Source: CALTSX01 sp051647685 (GTDB lineage: Bacteria; Chlamydiota; Chlamydiia; Chlamydiales; CALTSX01). Taken from it: DNA of 64,000 nucleotides. Positions 48,914 through 57,100 of this stretch are shown here, piece after piece. Below the pieces are notes generated by a model. It had not been told where the DNA came from. It did no database searches and saw only the letters and a list, made by a program, of their open reading frames with translations. The position numbers were made by a program, and so were the translations under genes. Position 1 is the first letter of the stretch, and each line of letters opens with the position of its first letter. Location: the NCBI GenBank assembly GCA_051647685.1, contig JBOFEG010000041.1, positions 62,001-126,000 of the forward strand. The letters are read 5' to 3'.

Positions 48914-50236
48914 TTATATGGAGTGAAAAAGGCTTTTAAGCTGCGATACAGTTTGCTCAAAGCTACATTTCTCATCAATTCCCTGCTTTAAGAATCGATT
49001 GACTACATCGACATATTTAATAGCGAAGTCTGCATCTTTATCAATTCCAGCCTTATATTCTCCAATCCGAAGCAGAAGTTCTATTTTTTTATAATTTGCC
49101 AAAACCTCTCTTACCTTTCCTATCACTTTTAGGTGTTCGCGATCTATGATAGAGGTGATCACACGACTGACAGATCCAAGTACGTCGATGGCTGGATAAT
49201 GATATTGTCTGGCAAGTTCTGCCGATAAGATAATATGTCCATCTAGAATTGAACGGACCTCGTCAGCTACCGGTTCATTCATATCATCTCCTGCTACCAA
49301 AATAGTATAGAAAGCAGTAATAGATCCCCTATCTGAATTTCCTGAACGCTCTAATAATTTTGGAAGAATAGCAAAGACTGACGGAGTATATCCAGCTCTT
49401 GCTGGAGGTTCTCCCGCAGCAAGTCCAATTTCTCTAACGGCTCGCGCAAATCTCGTAACAGAATCCATCATTAAGATGACAGATTTTCCTTGATCACGAA
49501 AATACTCTGCGATAGCAGTGCCGACATAGGCTGCATTTAGCCGAAGTTGTGCGGATTGATCTGACGTAGAGACAATAATTACCGATCTTTTAAGCCCCTC
49601 TTCTCCTAAATCATGCTCTATAAATTCTCGTACTTCTCGTCCTCTTTCTCCAATTAATGCAATTACATTCACATCTGCGCGTGCATTTCTCGCAATCATA
49701 CCTAGGAGAGTAGATTTTCCACCGCCAGCTGCGGCAAAAATTCCCATGCGTTGTCCGACCGCACATGTAAGCACACCATCAATACATCTAACTCCCGTCG
49801 AGAGAGGTTCAGAAATCTTTTTTCTCTTCAAAGTATCCGGTGGAGAATTGTAAATAGAAGATGTTTCAGAGAGTTCAAGTGGACCCTTTTCTTGCACATC
49901 TATTGGATTGCCGAGTCCATCGAGAACGCGACCGAGTAATTCATTTCCCACCTTAACATGAAGCGATAGCTTTAATGGAATAACTTCAGAAGACGGTCCA
50001 ATTCCTCTCAATTCCCCAAGAGGAGAGAGAAAAACTTCTTCTTTTGTGAATCCTACTACCTCAGAGAGAAGAGGCTCTCCTTCCCGTTTAATTAAACAAA
50101 CTTCTCCCATGCGCACTTGAGGAATAATTGCTTTAATCAACGTTCCGACAACTTCTGTAATTCGACCATGTACAGTGGTAAGTTCTAAGTCATCTATATG
50201 ATCGATTAATTTGTTAAAAGTGGGGCTACTATCCAT
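48914..50236 (-). CDS. sctN: T3SS ATPase SctN (CdsN)
   Basis: 440 residues, F1-beta/FliI-like. Walker A AAAGGGKST at 168-176, GERGREVREFIE with the catalytic Glu, Walker B SVILMMDSVTRFARA, and the GEPPARAGYTPSVF substrate loop are all conserved. It unfolds and releases chaperone-bound effectors at the injectisome base. Length and domain order are standard. It sits between the rod-like gene and sctO. Confidence 0.96.
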   Translation of the reverse strand: MDSSPTFNKLIDHIDDLELTTVHGRITEVVGTLIKAIIPQVRMGEVCLIKREGEPLLSEVVGFTKEEVFLSPLGELRGIGPSSEVIPLKLSLHVKVGNELLGRVLDGLGNPIDVQEKGPLELSETSSIYNSPPDTLKRKKISEPLSTGVRCIDGVLTCAVGQRMGIFAAAGGGKSTLLGMIARNARADVNVIALIGERGREVREFIEHDLGEEGLKRSVIIVSTSDQSAQLRLNAAYVGTAIAEYFRDQGKSVILMMDSVTRFARAVREIGLAAGEPPARAGYTPSVFAILPKLLERSGNSDRGSITAFYTILVAGDDMNEPVADEVRSILDGHIILSAELARQYHYPAIDVLGSVSRVITSIIDREHLKVIGKVREVLANYKKIELLLRIGEYKAGIDKDADFAIKYVDVVNRFLKQGIDEKCSFEQTVSQLKSLFHSI

Positions 50237-50239
50237 AAC

Positions 50240-50872
50240 TTAAATCTGCGTGTTGAACAACATTTGTATATTGGATAAAAACTTACTCAACATTATAGAG
50301 GCGAATTCTACTGATCTTTGTGCTTTAGATAATTGAATTTGTATTCGCATCATTTCTGGAAAGCTCAGTTCTTTTCCATCATTTCCAAGTTGAGATAAAT
50401 TACTTTGTGCTTGATTCAGTCTATTTTGTCCATCTGATAGTAACGCTAAAAATCTTTCGATGGGATTTCTCTTCATTGGAACCGCTGTACCGTCTTGAAC
50501 GCCAACAGCTTTTGTAGCAGATCGGATTTTTTCATTTGCATCTGTCAATTTATTGCGCAATAAGTGACTTTGCGAAGGTTTCAACTCCAGATTTTTTGTT
50601 TGCAATTGATCTTGCATAACCCCGAGTGTATTTGATGTAGAATTCATCTGTTTTAATACGGAGTTAGTAGATACATCTCCGGGTTTTACTTTGCCTTCTT
50701 GTAACAAATCAAAGGGAGAGATTTGAGGAGTGGTCGCTCCGAGAATATTACTTCCCTGCATATAAGATGAAAAGGGCTGAGAAGCTGGTTTTTGCAGGCC
50801 CTCATTTCCTTCGATTTTTTTGATTGGTTCGACTTGTGAAGGTCCTTTAACCCCTTCCGGTATCTCTGCCAT
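50240..50872 (-). CDS. T3SS inner-rod-like protein SctI (chlamydial CT668-type)
   Basis: 210 residues. The N-terminal 130 are polar and probably disordered (PSQVEPIKKIEGNEG, Ser/Gln-rich). The last 45, ELSFPEMMRIQIQLSKAQRS and following, match the SctI C-terminal pattern of a PxEMLxLQ-type motif then a helix that packs in the rod, ending in NTQI. The position between sctG and sctN agrees. The long N-terminal extension is unlike classical 80-120-residue SctI proteins. Confidence 0.7.
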   Translation of the reverse strand: MAEIPEGVKGPSQVEPIKKIEGNEGLQKPASQPFSSYMQGSNILGATTPQISPFDLLQEGKVKPGDVSTNSVLKQMNSTSNTLGVMQDQLQTKNLELKPSQSHLLRNKLTDANEKIRSATKAVGVQDGTAVPMKRNPIERFLALLSDGQNRLNQAQSNLSQLGNDGKELSFPEMMRIQIQLSKAQRSVEFASIMLSKFLSNIQMLFNTQI

Positions 50873-50880
50873 AGACTCCT

Positions 50881-51315
50881 TTAACGTGGTGGATGATGAG
50901 GCGTGCGTTTATGAGAAAATGGTTCCTTTTTTACATAATCATTTACAAATCCGAGTAAAACATTATCGAGTTCCTGGATATCCTTACCCTTTGCATGAGC
51001 TTTCATATCTTCTAATATATCTTTACCCTCTTTTACGTGATCGGGTGTCAAGGCAAAACAAAACCCAAGCAGTGATTTAGCAATCGGATTATTGGGTTCT
51101 TTTTTTAGAACTTTTTCAAACATGTTTATCGCAGATTTTACTTCTAACTTACATAAATGGAGATAACCAAAACCAATTATTGTTAAGACTTCACTAGGTC
51201 TCAACATCTCAGCTGCCCTAAAAAGTTTGACTGCAGAACCCTCATCGGCATGATTTACCGCTATGAATCCAAGTTCTAAAAAAAGAGTAAATTGATCCTT
51301 GTAGCGATTTAACAT
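50881..51315 (-). CDS. sctG: TPR-type needle chaperone SctG (CdsG)
   Basis: 144 residues with two or three TPR-like helical pairs (ELGFIAVNHADEGSAVKLFRA, FGYLHLCKLEVKSAINMFEK, SLLGFCFALTPDHVKEGK). SctG with SctE holds the needle subunit monomeric in the cytoplasm before export. It lies 20 bases after the needle gene, as in the chlamydial T3SS cluster. Confidence 0.8.
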   Translation of the reverse strand: MLNRYKDQFTLFLELGFIAVNHADEGSAVKLFRAAEMLRPSEVLTIIGFGYLHLCKLEVKSAINMFEKVLKKEPNNPIAKSLLGFCFALTPDHVKEGKDILEDMKAHAKGKDIQELDNVLLGFVNDYVKKEPFSHKRTPHHPPR

Positions 51316-51335
51316 CTATCAGCCTCCATTTATTA

Positions 51336-51587
51336 TTATTGTGTTTTTAAGTTTCTTACCGCATTACTAACAACAGATGTTATAGTAGATACTACGTTAG
51401 ATACAGATTGTCCTATCTGAGCTACCTGTGACATCGCAAATTGGAGCATAATAAATTTTCCAGGCTGAATTTGAGAGGAAGTCCCACCTAGACTTGTCAT
51501 CAGATCGACAACTTTTGCTTGCCTGGCTATATATTGCGTCATCATTTCTTGAAAGCCAATAATTCCGCCAAATTTATCTGTCCCCAT
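51336..51587 (-). CDS. sctF: T3SS needle subunit SctF (CdsF)
   Basis: 83 residues, the same length as I recall for chlamydial CdsF. Predicted helix-turn-helix: a first helix with MTQYIARQAKVVDLMTSL, a loop with a QIQPGKF turn, and a C-terminal helix with LQFAMSQVAQIGQSVSNVVS. It polymerises into the needle. Similarity is mainly in the C-terminal helix. It is flanked by its two chaperones. Confidence 0.82.
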   Translation of the reverse strand: MGTDKFGGIIGFQEMMTQYIARQAKVVDLMTSLGGTSSQIQPGKFIMLQFAMSQVAQIGQSVSNVVSTITSVVSNAVRNLKTQ

Positions 51588-51605
51588 AATATTAATCCTC
51601 TTATT

Positions 51606-51836
51606 TTAACTTTTTTCGATGTAGTTAATAACTTTTTTCGATGCAAGAAAAGCTTGCAAAATCTTTCCAAGATTATCAAAATCTTTAGAAGCAGTTCCTT
51701 TTCTTAAATCAGTCTTAATTGTTTTTATATGTCCATCAATTTCATCTTGTAATTTGACTACCTTTTTAGAATCTTGTTTTAATTCTTTTTCTAAATCAAA
51801 TTCAGAAATTGGAAATTTTTGATAAGTATTTGGCAT
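51606..51836 (-). CDS. small needle co-chaperone (chlamydial CdsE-type)
   Basis: 76 residues, mostly two charged helices (DLEKELKQDSKKVVKLQDEI and TASKDFDNLGKILQAFLASK). With the TPR protein two genes downstream it would sheathe the needle subunit. The call rests on size, helical character and position directly before the needle gene, as in Chlamydia. Confidence 0.72.
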   Translation of the reverse strand: MPNTYQKFPISEFDLEKELKQDSKKVVKLQDEIDGHIKTIKTDLRKGTASKDFDNLGKILQAFLASKKVINYIEKS

Positions 51837-51856
51837 AAATTAGTTCCTTAAGGCAT

Positions 51857-53545
51857 TTATAGCTGATTATAATTAATGCGATATTTTATACCATCTCTTT
51901 CTAAAAGAACTTCTTTTTTAGTAATTTCTATAATCATCATACTATCTAAATGATCACCAGTTCCCAAAATTTTCCCATTGATCATTACATATTGATTGAT
52001 ATCGCCAAACATAGAAGTTCCTGTAACTTGATATCGAGAAGAGAGATCGACACGCGAGGTGCCTGTTGTAAATACAACTAAATTTTTCACTTGAGTAATC
52101 CCATCTAGTCCACTAATTTTTTCTACGAGTTCTTGTATGATGTCCTCTTCTTTTTCATTTACGGTCCCACCTAATATCAACTCTCCACCTTTTAATTCAA
52201 AAGCGACATTGATTAATTCTTTTTCTTTAATTAAAGCTTGAATTTGCGCATTTAATGTTTTTTCAGCAACAACTTGATTGTCTAATAATTCCAAATAAGA
52301 AAAATTTCTTCGAGTGTAGTCTGCCAGTTCCTGTAACTGCTCTGGTGTATCCACATATCCGCGTAAAAGAAATCTACCCACTTGAGTATACATAATAGTT
52401 ACACCGCGCCAGGCTGGATTTTTTAATAACAACGCGTTAAAATTTTCAAGGACCCGCTCATCTATAATGATATTATTTTCAAGAGTAGAAAGAAATTTTA
52501 AGGAGCCTAATCGATAAAGCAGTTCTTGCTGCTCGAGCTCAGTACCTAAATGTCCAAAAATAAATAATTTTCCAGATCCAGTTGTGAATGCAAATTTAAT
52601 CTGTGGATAATCAGCAACGATGTTTTCAATTTGTTGTAACTCATTACTCGTTGCAATATTAACCTCTTTAGACCTAAATAAACTTATTGTACTGATAATA
52701 CCAGCAAGGCATAGAAATAGAAAAAAAAAACCAATCATGAGATGTTTTTTAGGAATTCTTAATTGTTTCCAATCAGATTTTGCACCTTTGATAGTTTCCG
52801 AGATGGCTTTGTCGCTTAATTTTTCTTCGACTGTATTTGGGGCTGGAGCATAAATAGTTTGTTGCATTCCTTCATGATCGATAAGAATAAAAGTACTCGT
52901 ACCAATCGTAACGGTATCTTGTGGTTGTAACCGAGTAGGCTCTATAATTTTAAGTCCATTTACAAACACCCCATTTTTACTATCTAAATCCTCGATAGTT
53001 ACTTCTTGATTGGTAGATAGACCTACTCTAGCATGGCTCTTAGATACACTTAAATCTTGAAAAACAATATCGCATTTTTCGGGATCTTTACCAATAATAT
53101 AGGTTCTTCCAGGAGCCATATTAAATTCAGCCCCACTATTCAGTCCTCCAATTACTTTGATCATCCATCGAGAGGAAAAATCTTCAGTAAAACTAATATT
53201 TTCTCCGACCTCCTCTTCAGGCAGCGGAGTTGAATTTTTTCGCGGATCTTCTAGAGAGAAACGAAAATTAGAATTTCCAATTTGAACGAGATCTCCTTCG
53301 CGAAGCAATGTTGGCTCTTCTAATTCTTGATGATTGAGTTCAGTGGGATTAACTACACTTAAATTCTCTACTATATAGCCTTCTTCTGTCTTTCGAAAAA
53401 TAGCATGTCTTCGAGACACCATAGGATCTTCAAGTACTTGAAAAACTAAAGAGGGGTCTCTTCCAATAATCCATTCTTCTCCAGTTTCTAGAGAAATTAG
53501 AAGCCCGGTAAAAGGACCCTCTTCTCCGAGTAAATATCCCGCCAT
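51857..53545 (-). CDS. sctD: T3SS inner-membrane ring protein SctD with two FHA domains (CdsD)
   Basis: 562 residues. FHA domain 1 (about 10-90) has IIGRDPSLVF and MVSRRHAIF; FHA domain 2 (about 130-215) has IIGKDPEKCDIVF, SVSKSHARV and DSKNGVFVNG, both with the phosphothreonine-binding Arg/Ser/Asn set. One membrane helix lies near 268-290 (MIGFFFLFLCLAGIIST), followed by periplasmic ring-building BON-like modules. The FHA pair is a chlamydial trait and pairs logically with the operon's kinase. It is shorter than I recall for C. trachomatis CdsD (about 830), lacking part of the middle. Confidence 0.93.
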   Translation of the reverse strand: MAGYLLGEEGPFTGLLISLETGEEWIIGRDPSLVFQVLEDPMVSRRHAIFRKTEEGYIVENLSVVNPTELNHQELEEPTLLREGDLVQIGNSNFRFSLEDPRKNSTPLPEEEVGENISFTEDFSSRWMIKVIGGLNSGAEFNMAPGRTYIIGKDPEKCDIVFQDLSVSKSHARVGLSTNQEVTIEDLDSKNGVFVNGLKIIEPTRLQPQDTVTIGTSTFILIDHEGMQQTIYAPAPNTVEEKLSDKAISETIKGAKSDWKQLRIPKKHLMIGFFFLFLCLAGIISTISLFRSKEVNIATSNELQQIENIVADYPQIKFAFTTGSGKLFIFGHLGTELEQQELLYRLGSLKFLSTLENNIIIDERVLENFNALLLKNPAWRGVTIMYTQVGRFLLRGYVDTPEQLQELADYTRRNFSYLELLDNQVVAEKTLNAQIQALIKEKELINVAFELKGGELILGGTVNEKEEDIIQELVEKISGLDGITQVKNLVVFTTGTSRVDLSSRYQVTGTSMFGDINQYVMINGKILGTGDHLDSMMIIEITKKEVLLERDGIKYRINYNQL

Positions 53546-53649
53546 ATTTTCCTATCAGTTTAATCAAATTTTTAAAGAGTATAAAAGGATAACCCAAGTA
53601 AAGATTACTACGAAATCCCTAATTTCCATCTTCTACAGAAAATGCCTTC

Positions 53650-54063
53650 CTATGCATTTTCAGGCCGTTTTTTTTTCTCCATATGCTCCTTTATTTCTAT
53701 ACGCCAAAATTCAACATAATTTACAAATTCCTCAATTTTTTCCTTAAAATCTTGATAATTAAGATCTTGAAGAATTTTCTTAGAAAAGAGCACTAAATCA
53801 CCATCGAGAGAGATTCCAAGAACACCTCTACCAGTTCCCTGTCCGAATAAATTAGCTTCCATCAGGGTTATAAATAGTATTTCAACTTCATATTCAGGTA
53901 CTCGATCAATGGACGTCTGTATATAATATCCGGGATCGGTAGCTTTTACAGTAATAGATAAATCTGGAGCAAAGTCTAACTTATAGCCCATTGGATCCAT
54001 TTTAGATGGTTCTATATCTAACTCTATGTCTTTCAGTAAGTTATGAATTAATTCTTCAAGCAT
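53650..54063 (-). CDS. CesT-family type III secretion chaperone
   Basis: 137 residues, acidic. Starts with the class I chaperone helix MLEELIHNLLKDIEL, followed by beta strands (YKLDFAPDLSITVKA, GYYIQTSI), the central NLFGQGTGRGVLGISLDGDLVL segment and a C-terminal helix. That fold dimerises to bind effector N-termini. It is the first gene of the T3SS operon, where Chlamydia has a similar chaperone (CT663-type). Client unknown. Confidence 0.8.
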   Translation of the reverse strand: MLEELIHNLLKDIELDIEPSKMDPMGYKLDFAPDLSITVKATDPGYYIQTSIDRVPEYEVEILFITLMEANLFGQGTGRGVLGISLDGDLVLFSKKILQDLNYQDFKEKIEEFVNYVEFWRIEIKEHMEKKKRPENA

Positions 54064-54244
54064 TTTTTATTTTCCATCCCTCTTTTTTAAAATTTAAAAT
54101 TTTTATCGGCAACAAAATTCTTAACTCCCTAATATAGAGAAGGTTAATATTAATGAATGTTTAAACAGTATTAAAATAATTGAAAATGTGTTATTATTAT
54201 ATTAGGAACTAATAGAATTTAAACAATTTATAACTAAAAAAGGA

Positions 54245-55306
54245 ATGTCAATGACATCAGCTATTTCACTACATAGTCATAATAATATAGAGGCCAAACA
54301 AGCCGATAACCAAACTCGACCGGAATTTAGCGGTGGAACTACTTTATTTGCAGTTATGGCCCTTTACGCTCTACAGAACTTATTGCTCAAAGTGATGAAG
54401 TTGTATAGTAAAGCTGTTGCGGAGCAAAAAAATATTAGCTTAGATATGTCTGCTAAATCTGGAGACAATATAAAGAGTGCTGGAGCTATGCAAGCAACCT
54501 CTATGATTCTCGCTGGAGTTGGATCAATAGCTGGAGCTGCTTTCGCTGTCGGTTTTACTCTTTATGGAACTAAAGCCTTAAAACAGACACAAACAGAAAT
54601 GAAGAGTGTTAAGAATAAGCTTTCAATCGTAGATAACAATGTAAAAATGATGGAAAGTGCTAATGGAGGAATCAAAAAGGCAGATATTTCAAAAGGAGAA
54701 CAAAAATCGCCTAATTCGCCTTTTGATCGATTTGATCCTATGCGAGCACCAGTAGTACGTTACAGTGCTAGAAATGGTGGAAGAGTTAAGTTTGAACTTA
54801 ACAGAAGAAATGCATCAAAGAATAAAAATGCTAGTATAGAGAATCCAGAAATCGTTTCTCATAGTGATTTAAAACCTCACTTAAAAAAACTAGAGCAATC
54901 GATGTCTAAAGAAACCTGGGATGCTCGAGATAGACGACATTTAGAAACGTGTCAGCAAAACTCGCCTGAATTCCAGAATTTAGATAAAAAAATTCACTCA
55001 GAACAAAAAATGCTAAACAAGCGAATGGATTCCTTATCAGGTGAACACAATGCTGAATTGAATAAAGCAACTCAGCGAGGCCAGTTAAGTAACAGCTTTG
55101 CTCAGGGAGCAGGACAAACATCTAGTGGTATACCTCATGTTGCGAAAGGGGAATATGACAGTGCTGCACAATTCAATAAAGCTGTAGGAGAACAAATTGA
55201 AAGTTCTTCAAGAATGAGTGAAGAAGCAAGAAATCAGACCTTGCAGTCTGCAAACCATATTAATCAGATCCTCGATCAATTAAAAACCGCTGAAAAAGCT
55301 AATTAA
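54245..55306 (+). CDS. putative T3SS hydrophobic translocator or secreted protein (SctB-like)
   Basis: 353 residues. A polar Ser/Thr-rich N-terminus (MSMTSAISLHSHNN) suits a T3SS signal. Two hydrophobic stretches follow: a moderate one (GTTLFAVMALYALQN, 31-46) and a glycine/alanine-rich one (SMILAGVGSIAGAAFAVGFTLYG, about 82-105). The remaining 240 residues are charged, helical and coiled-coil-like. This resembles the minor translocator SctB (CopD/YopD-like). It is divergent from the T3SS operon start with 181 bases between. A structural rather than sequence-based call. Confidence 0.55.
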   Translation: MSMTSAISLHSHNNIEAKQADNQTRPEFSGGTTLFAVMALYALQNLLLKVMKLYSKAVAEQKNISLDMSAKSGDNIKSAGAMQATSMILAGVGSIAGAAFAVGFTLYGTKALKQTQTEMKSVKNKLSIVDNNVKMMESANGGIKKADISKGEQKSPNSPFDRFDPMRAPVVRYSARNGGRVKFELNRRNASKNKNASIENPEIVSHSDLKPHLKKLEQSMSKETWDARDRRHLETCQQNSPEFQNLDKKIHSEQKMLNKRMDSLSGEHNAELNKATQRGQLSNSFAQGAGQTSSGIPHVAKGEYDSAAQFNKAVGEQIESSSRMSEEARNQTLQSANHINQILDQLKTAEKAN

Positions 55307-55331
55307 TTGAGATAGGACATTTGTAAAAGAT

Positions 55332-55370
55332 AAAAACCCCGCTCTAGAGAGATTGGAGCGGGGTTTTTTT
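55332..55370. terminator. strong bidirectional rho-independent terminator
   Basis: A 13-bp stem (AAAAACCCCGCTC with GAGCGGGGTTTTT) around an 11-base loop, followed by T runs on both strands. It lies between the convergent genes ending at 55306 (+) and 55404 (-) and would stop transcription from both sides. It is the only strong intrinsic terminator I see in the window. Confidence 0.92.
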
Positions 55371-55403
55371 TACTCACAAATTATGCGTATATAAGTTTTT
55401 ATT

Positions 55404-56981
55404 TTAACGTAAAAACGAGCGTAGAGAAGACTGAGTACTCCGTTGAGGAGGTAAACCTACTTGCTCTCGGACTGTTTTATGTAAAGATTGTAATTTCTCT
55501 AATCCACTATCTCTCAATATATAATTAGTAGATCTTTGTTTTAATAATATATCCACAGGAGCTTTTTGTACTGCTTGTCGGATATGCTGAATTTTACATT
55601 TGATAGCCTCTAATTCATGGAGAGAAATTTTACCCATCATCTCGGTTACATAGGCGAGACATTTCTCTTCTATCCAATCGTCATTACTACTGGTATAGAA
55701 CTGAGCTGCTGTCATTAAAAATTCAACAGGAAAGTTATCGGATACATTAGGTATACTAAATAAAGAATCACGCTTGTAATAAATAGTATGATGATCTTGC
55801 ATAGAGAGTCTTCCCATAAGCCCTGGAGAAATGGCAAGTCCGCTAATTCCCATCAGATAACTTTCAATTGATTCCATTCCATCTGCATCCTGCCAATCAT
55901 TTTTGTTTATAGAAAAATTCTTTGGGACAATATCAAAAGATTTTTGTAATACTTGTCGCATAGCAATATCTGCTTTTCTCGCATTTGCACATTCTCTCAC
56001 TAAATAGTCCTTTTCTATGGTATTACCATTTTCAAGGAAGTCATTATGTTCGTTTAATTCCAATAAAGAGGAGCGACAAGCAAGTGGAATCAACATAGCT
56101 ACATCATTTACTGGAAATTGAGCTAATGTCGTTTCTATTAATTCAATCCGTTTTTGAAAATATTGGCTCTCCTGTGATATATCGAGATCTCTAGCTGGAG
56201 AAGTGTAGAGCATATGTTTATCCATAGACAAGTTTTGCTGCGTTGTTTGTAAGATATTTTGGAAGACATCTTGAAAAATTAATAAAAACAGTACTTGTCT
56301 TAAGTATAGTAATTTATCCGAATAGGAATGTTTTAGATCAAGACTTGCTTGTAAGAAAGGAGCTGCTTTTTTAAAGCCTTTAGGGTTAAGTAGGGAATGC
56401 GGAAGCTTTTGAATACATTTCTTAAAATTTTCTCCAGGAGTTTCTTTTAAGATTTTAAAACTTGTGACATATTTATCTTCAAGATGTTTATTAAAACAAA
56501 AATTTTTAAATCCAGGTTTTGTAGATGTTATTGTGCTATTTTCGACTAAATGATCTAGTTCGCCTTGTTCGTTAGTTTGCTCTTGTAAATATCGATGATA
56601 GGTAAGATAGAAAATATCGCAAATTTTTCTTACATCTTTTGTAAGTACATCATTCTGTATTCGAGAAGCGAGACTGGGATTTATATCGGCAATATATGAT
56701 TCGTTATCTCGAAAAAATTTTGTAGCAAGTATATCTATCATTACTGTTCCAGTAACTTCGGAATCATATTGAGATTCGGCAGTAAGAATAACAGACCCAT
56801 TACCAAAATTGATATCAATTCCTCTTAAAAATCCAAAGCCGGCCATAATTTCATCCGTTGCATCACATAATTGAGCTTTTTCTTCGTCTGTTTCAAGTAG
56901 TGCTCCTTTTGGAGCGCGACACGTTGGATAAAGAAATTCAAAGTTAACAGAACCAAGTCTAGGAGCGGAAGGAGTTACCAT
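55404..56981 (-). CDS. protein of unknown function (525 residues)
   Basis: No recognised motif, signal peptide or membrane helix. It is mainly helical with scattered hydrophobic patches (YLRQVLFLLIFQDVF near 235) and a Ser/Gln/Arg-rich tail. The N-terminus (MVTPSAPRLGSVNF) is Ser/Pro-rich and could be a T3SS signal, and the neighbouring gene on the shared terminator is translocator-like, so a secreted or chaperone-linked role is possible but unproven. I compared it mentally with the gatekeeper CopN and saw no match. Divergent from mutL. Confidence 0.7.
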   Translation of the reverse strand: MVTPSAPRLGSVNFEFLYPTCRAPKGALLETDEEKAQLCDATDEIMAGFGFLRGIDINFGNGSVILTAESQYDSEVTGTVMIDILATKFFRDNESYIADINPSLASRIQNDVLTKDVRKICDIFYLTYHRYLQEQTNEQGELDHLVENSTITSTKPGFKNFCFNKHLEDKYVTSFKILKETPGENFKKCIQKLPHSLLNPKGFKKAAPFLQASLDLKHSYSDKLLYLRQVLFLLIFQDVFQNILQTTQQNLSMDKHMLYTSPARDLDISQESQYFQKRIELIETTLAQFPVNDVAMLIPLACRSSLLELNEHNDFLENGNTIEKDYLVRECANARKADIAMRQVLQKSFDIVPKNFSINKNDWQDADGMESIESYLMGISGLAISPGLMGRLSMQDHHTIYYKRDSLFSIPNVSDNFPVEFLMTAAQFYTSSNDDWIEEKCLAYVTEMMGKISLHELEAIKCKIQHIRQAVQKAPVDILLKQRSTNYILRDSGLEKLQSLHKTVREQVGLPPQRSTQSSLRSFLR

Positions 56982-57100
56982 AAAATTACCTCTTGTTGTA
57001 AGAAATTAGCTTAGGCTATTATAATTTCCGATTAACTATTAATTCAACCTTAATTAAAATTGAATTTATAGTAATAAACTATTGAATGAATTAACTCATT

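Noticed and set aside
55404..56981. Assignment of the 525-residue gene as the T3SS gatekeeper CopN/SctW
   Set aside because: Size and neighbourhood invited it, but I could not see the SctW domain pattern in the sequence.
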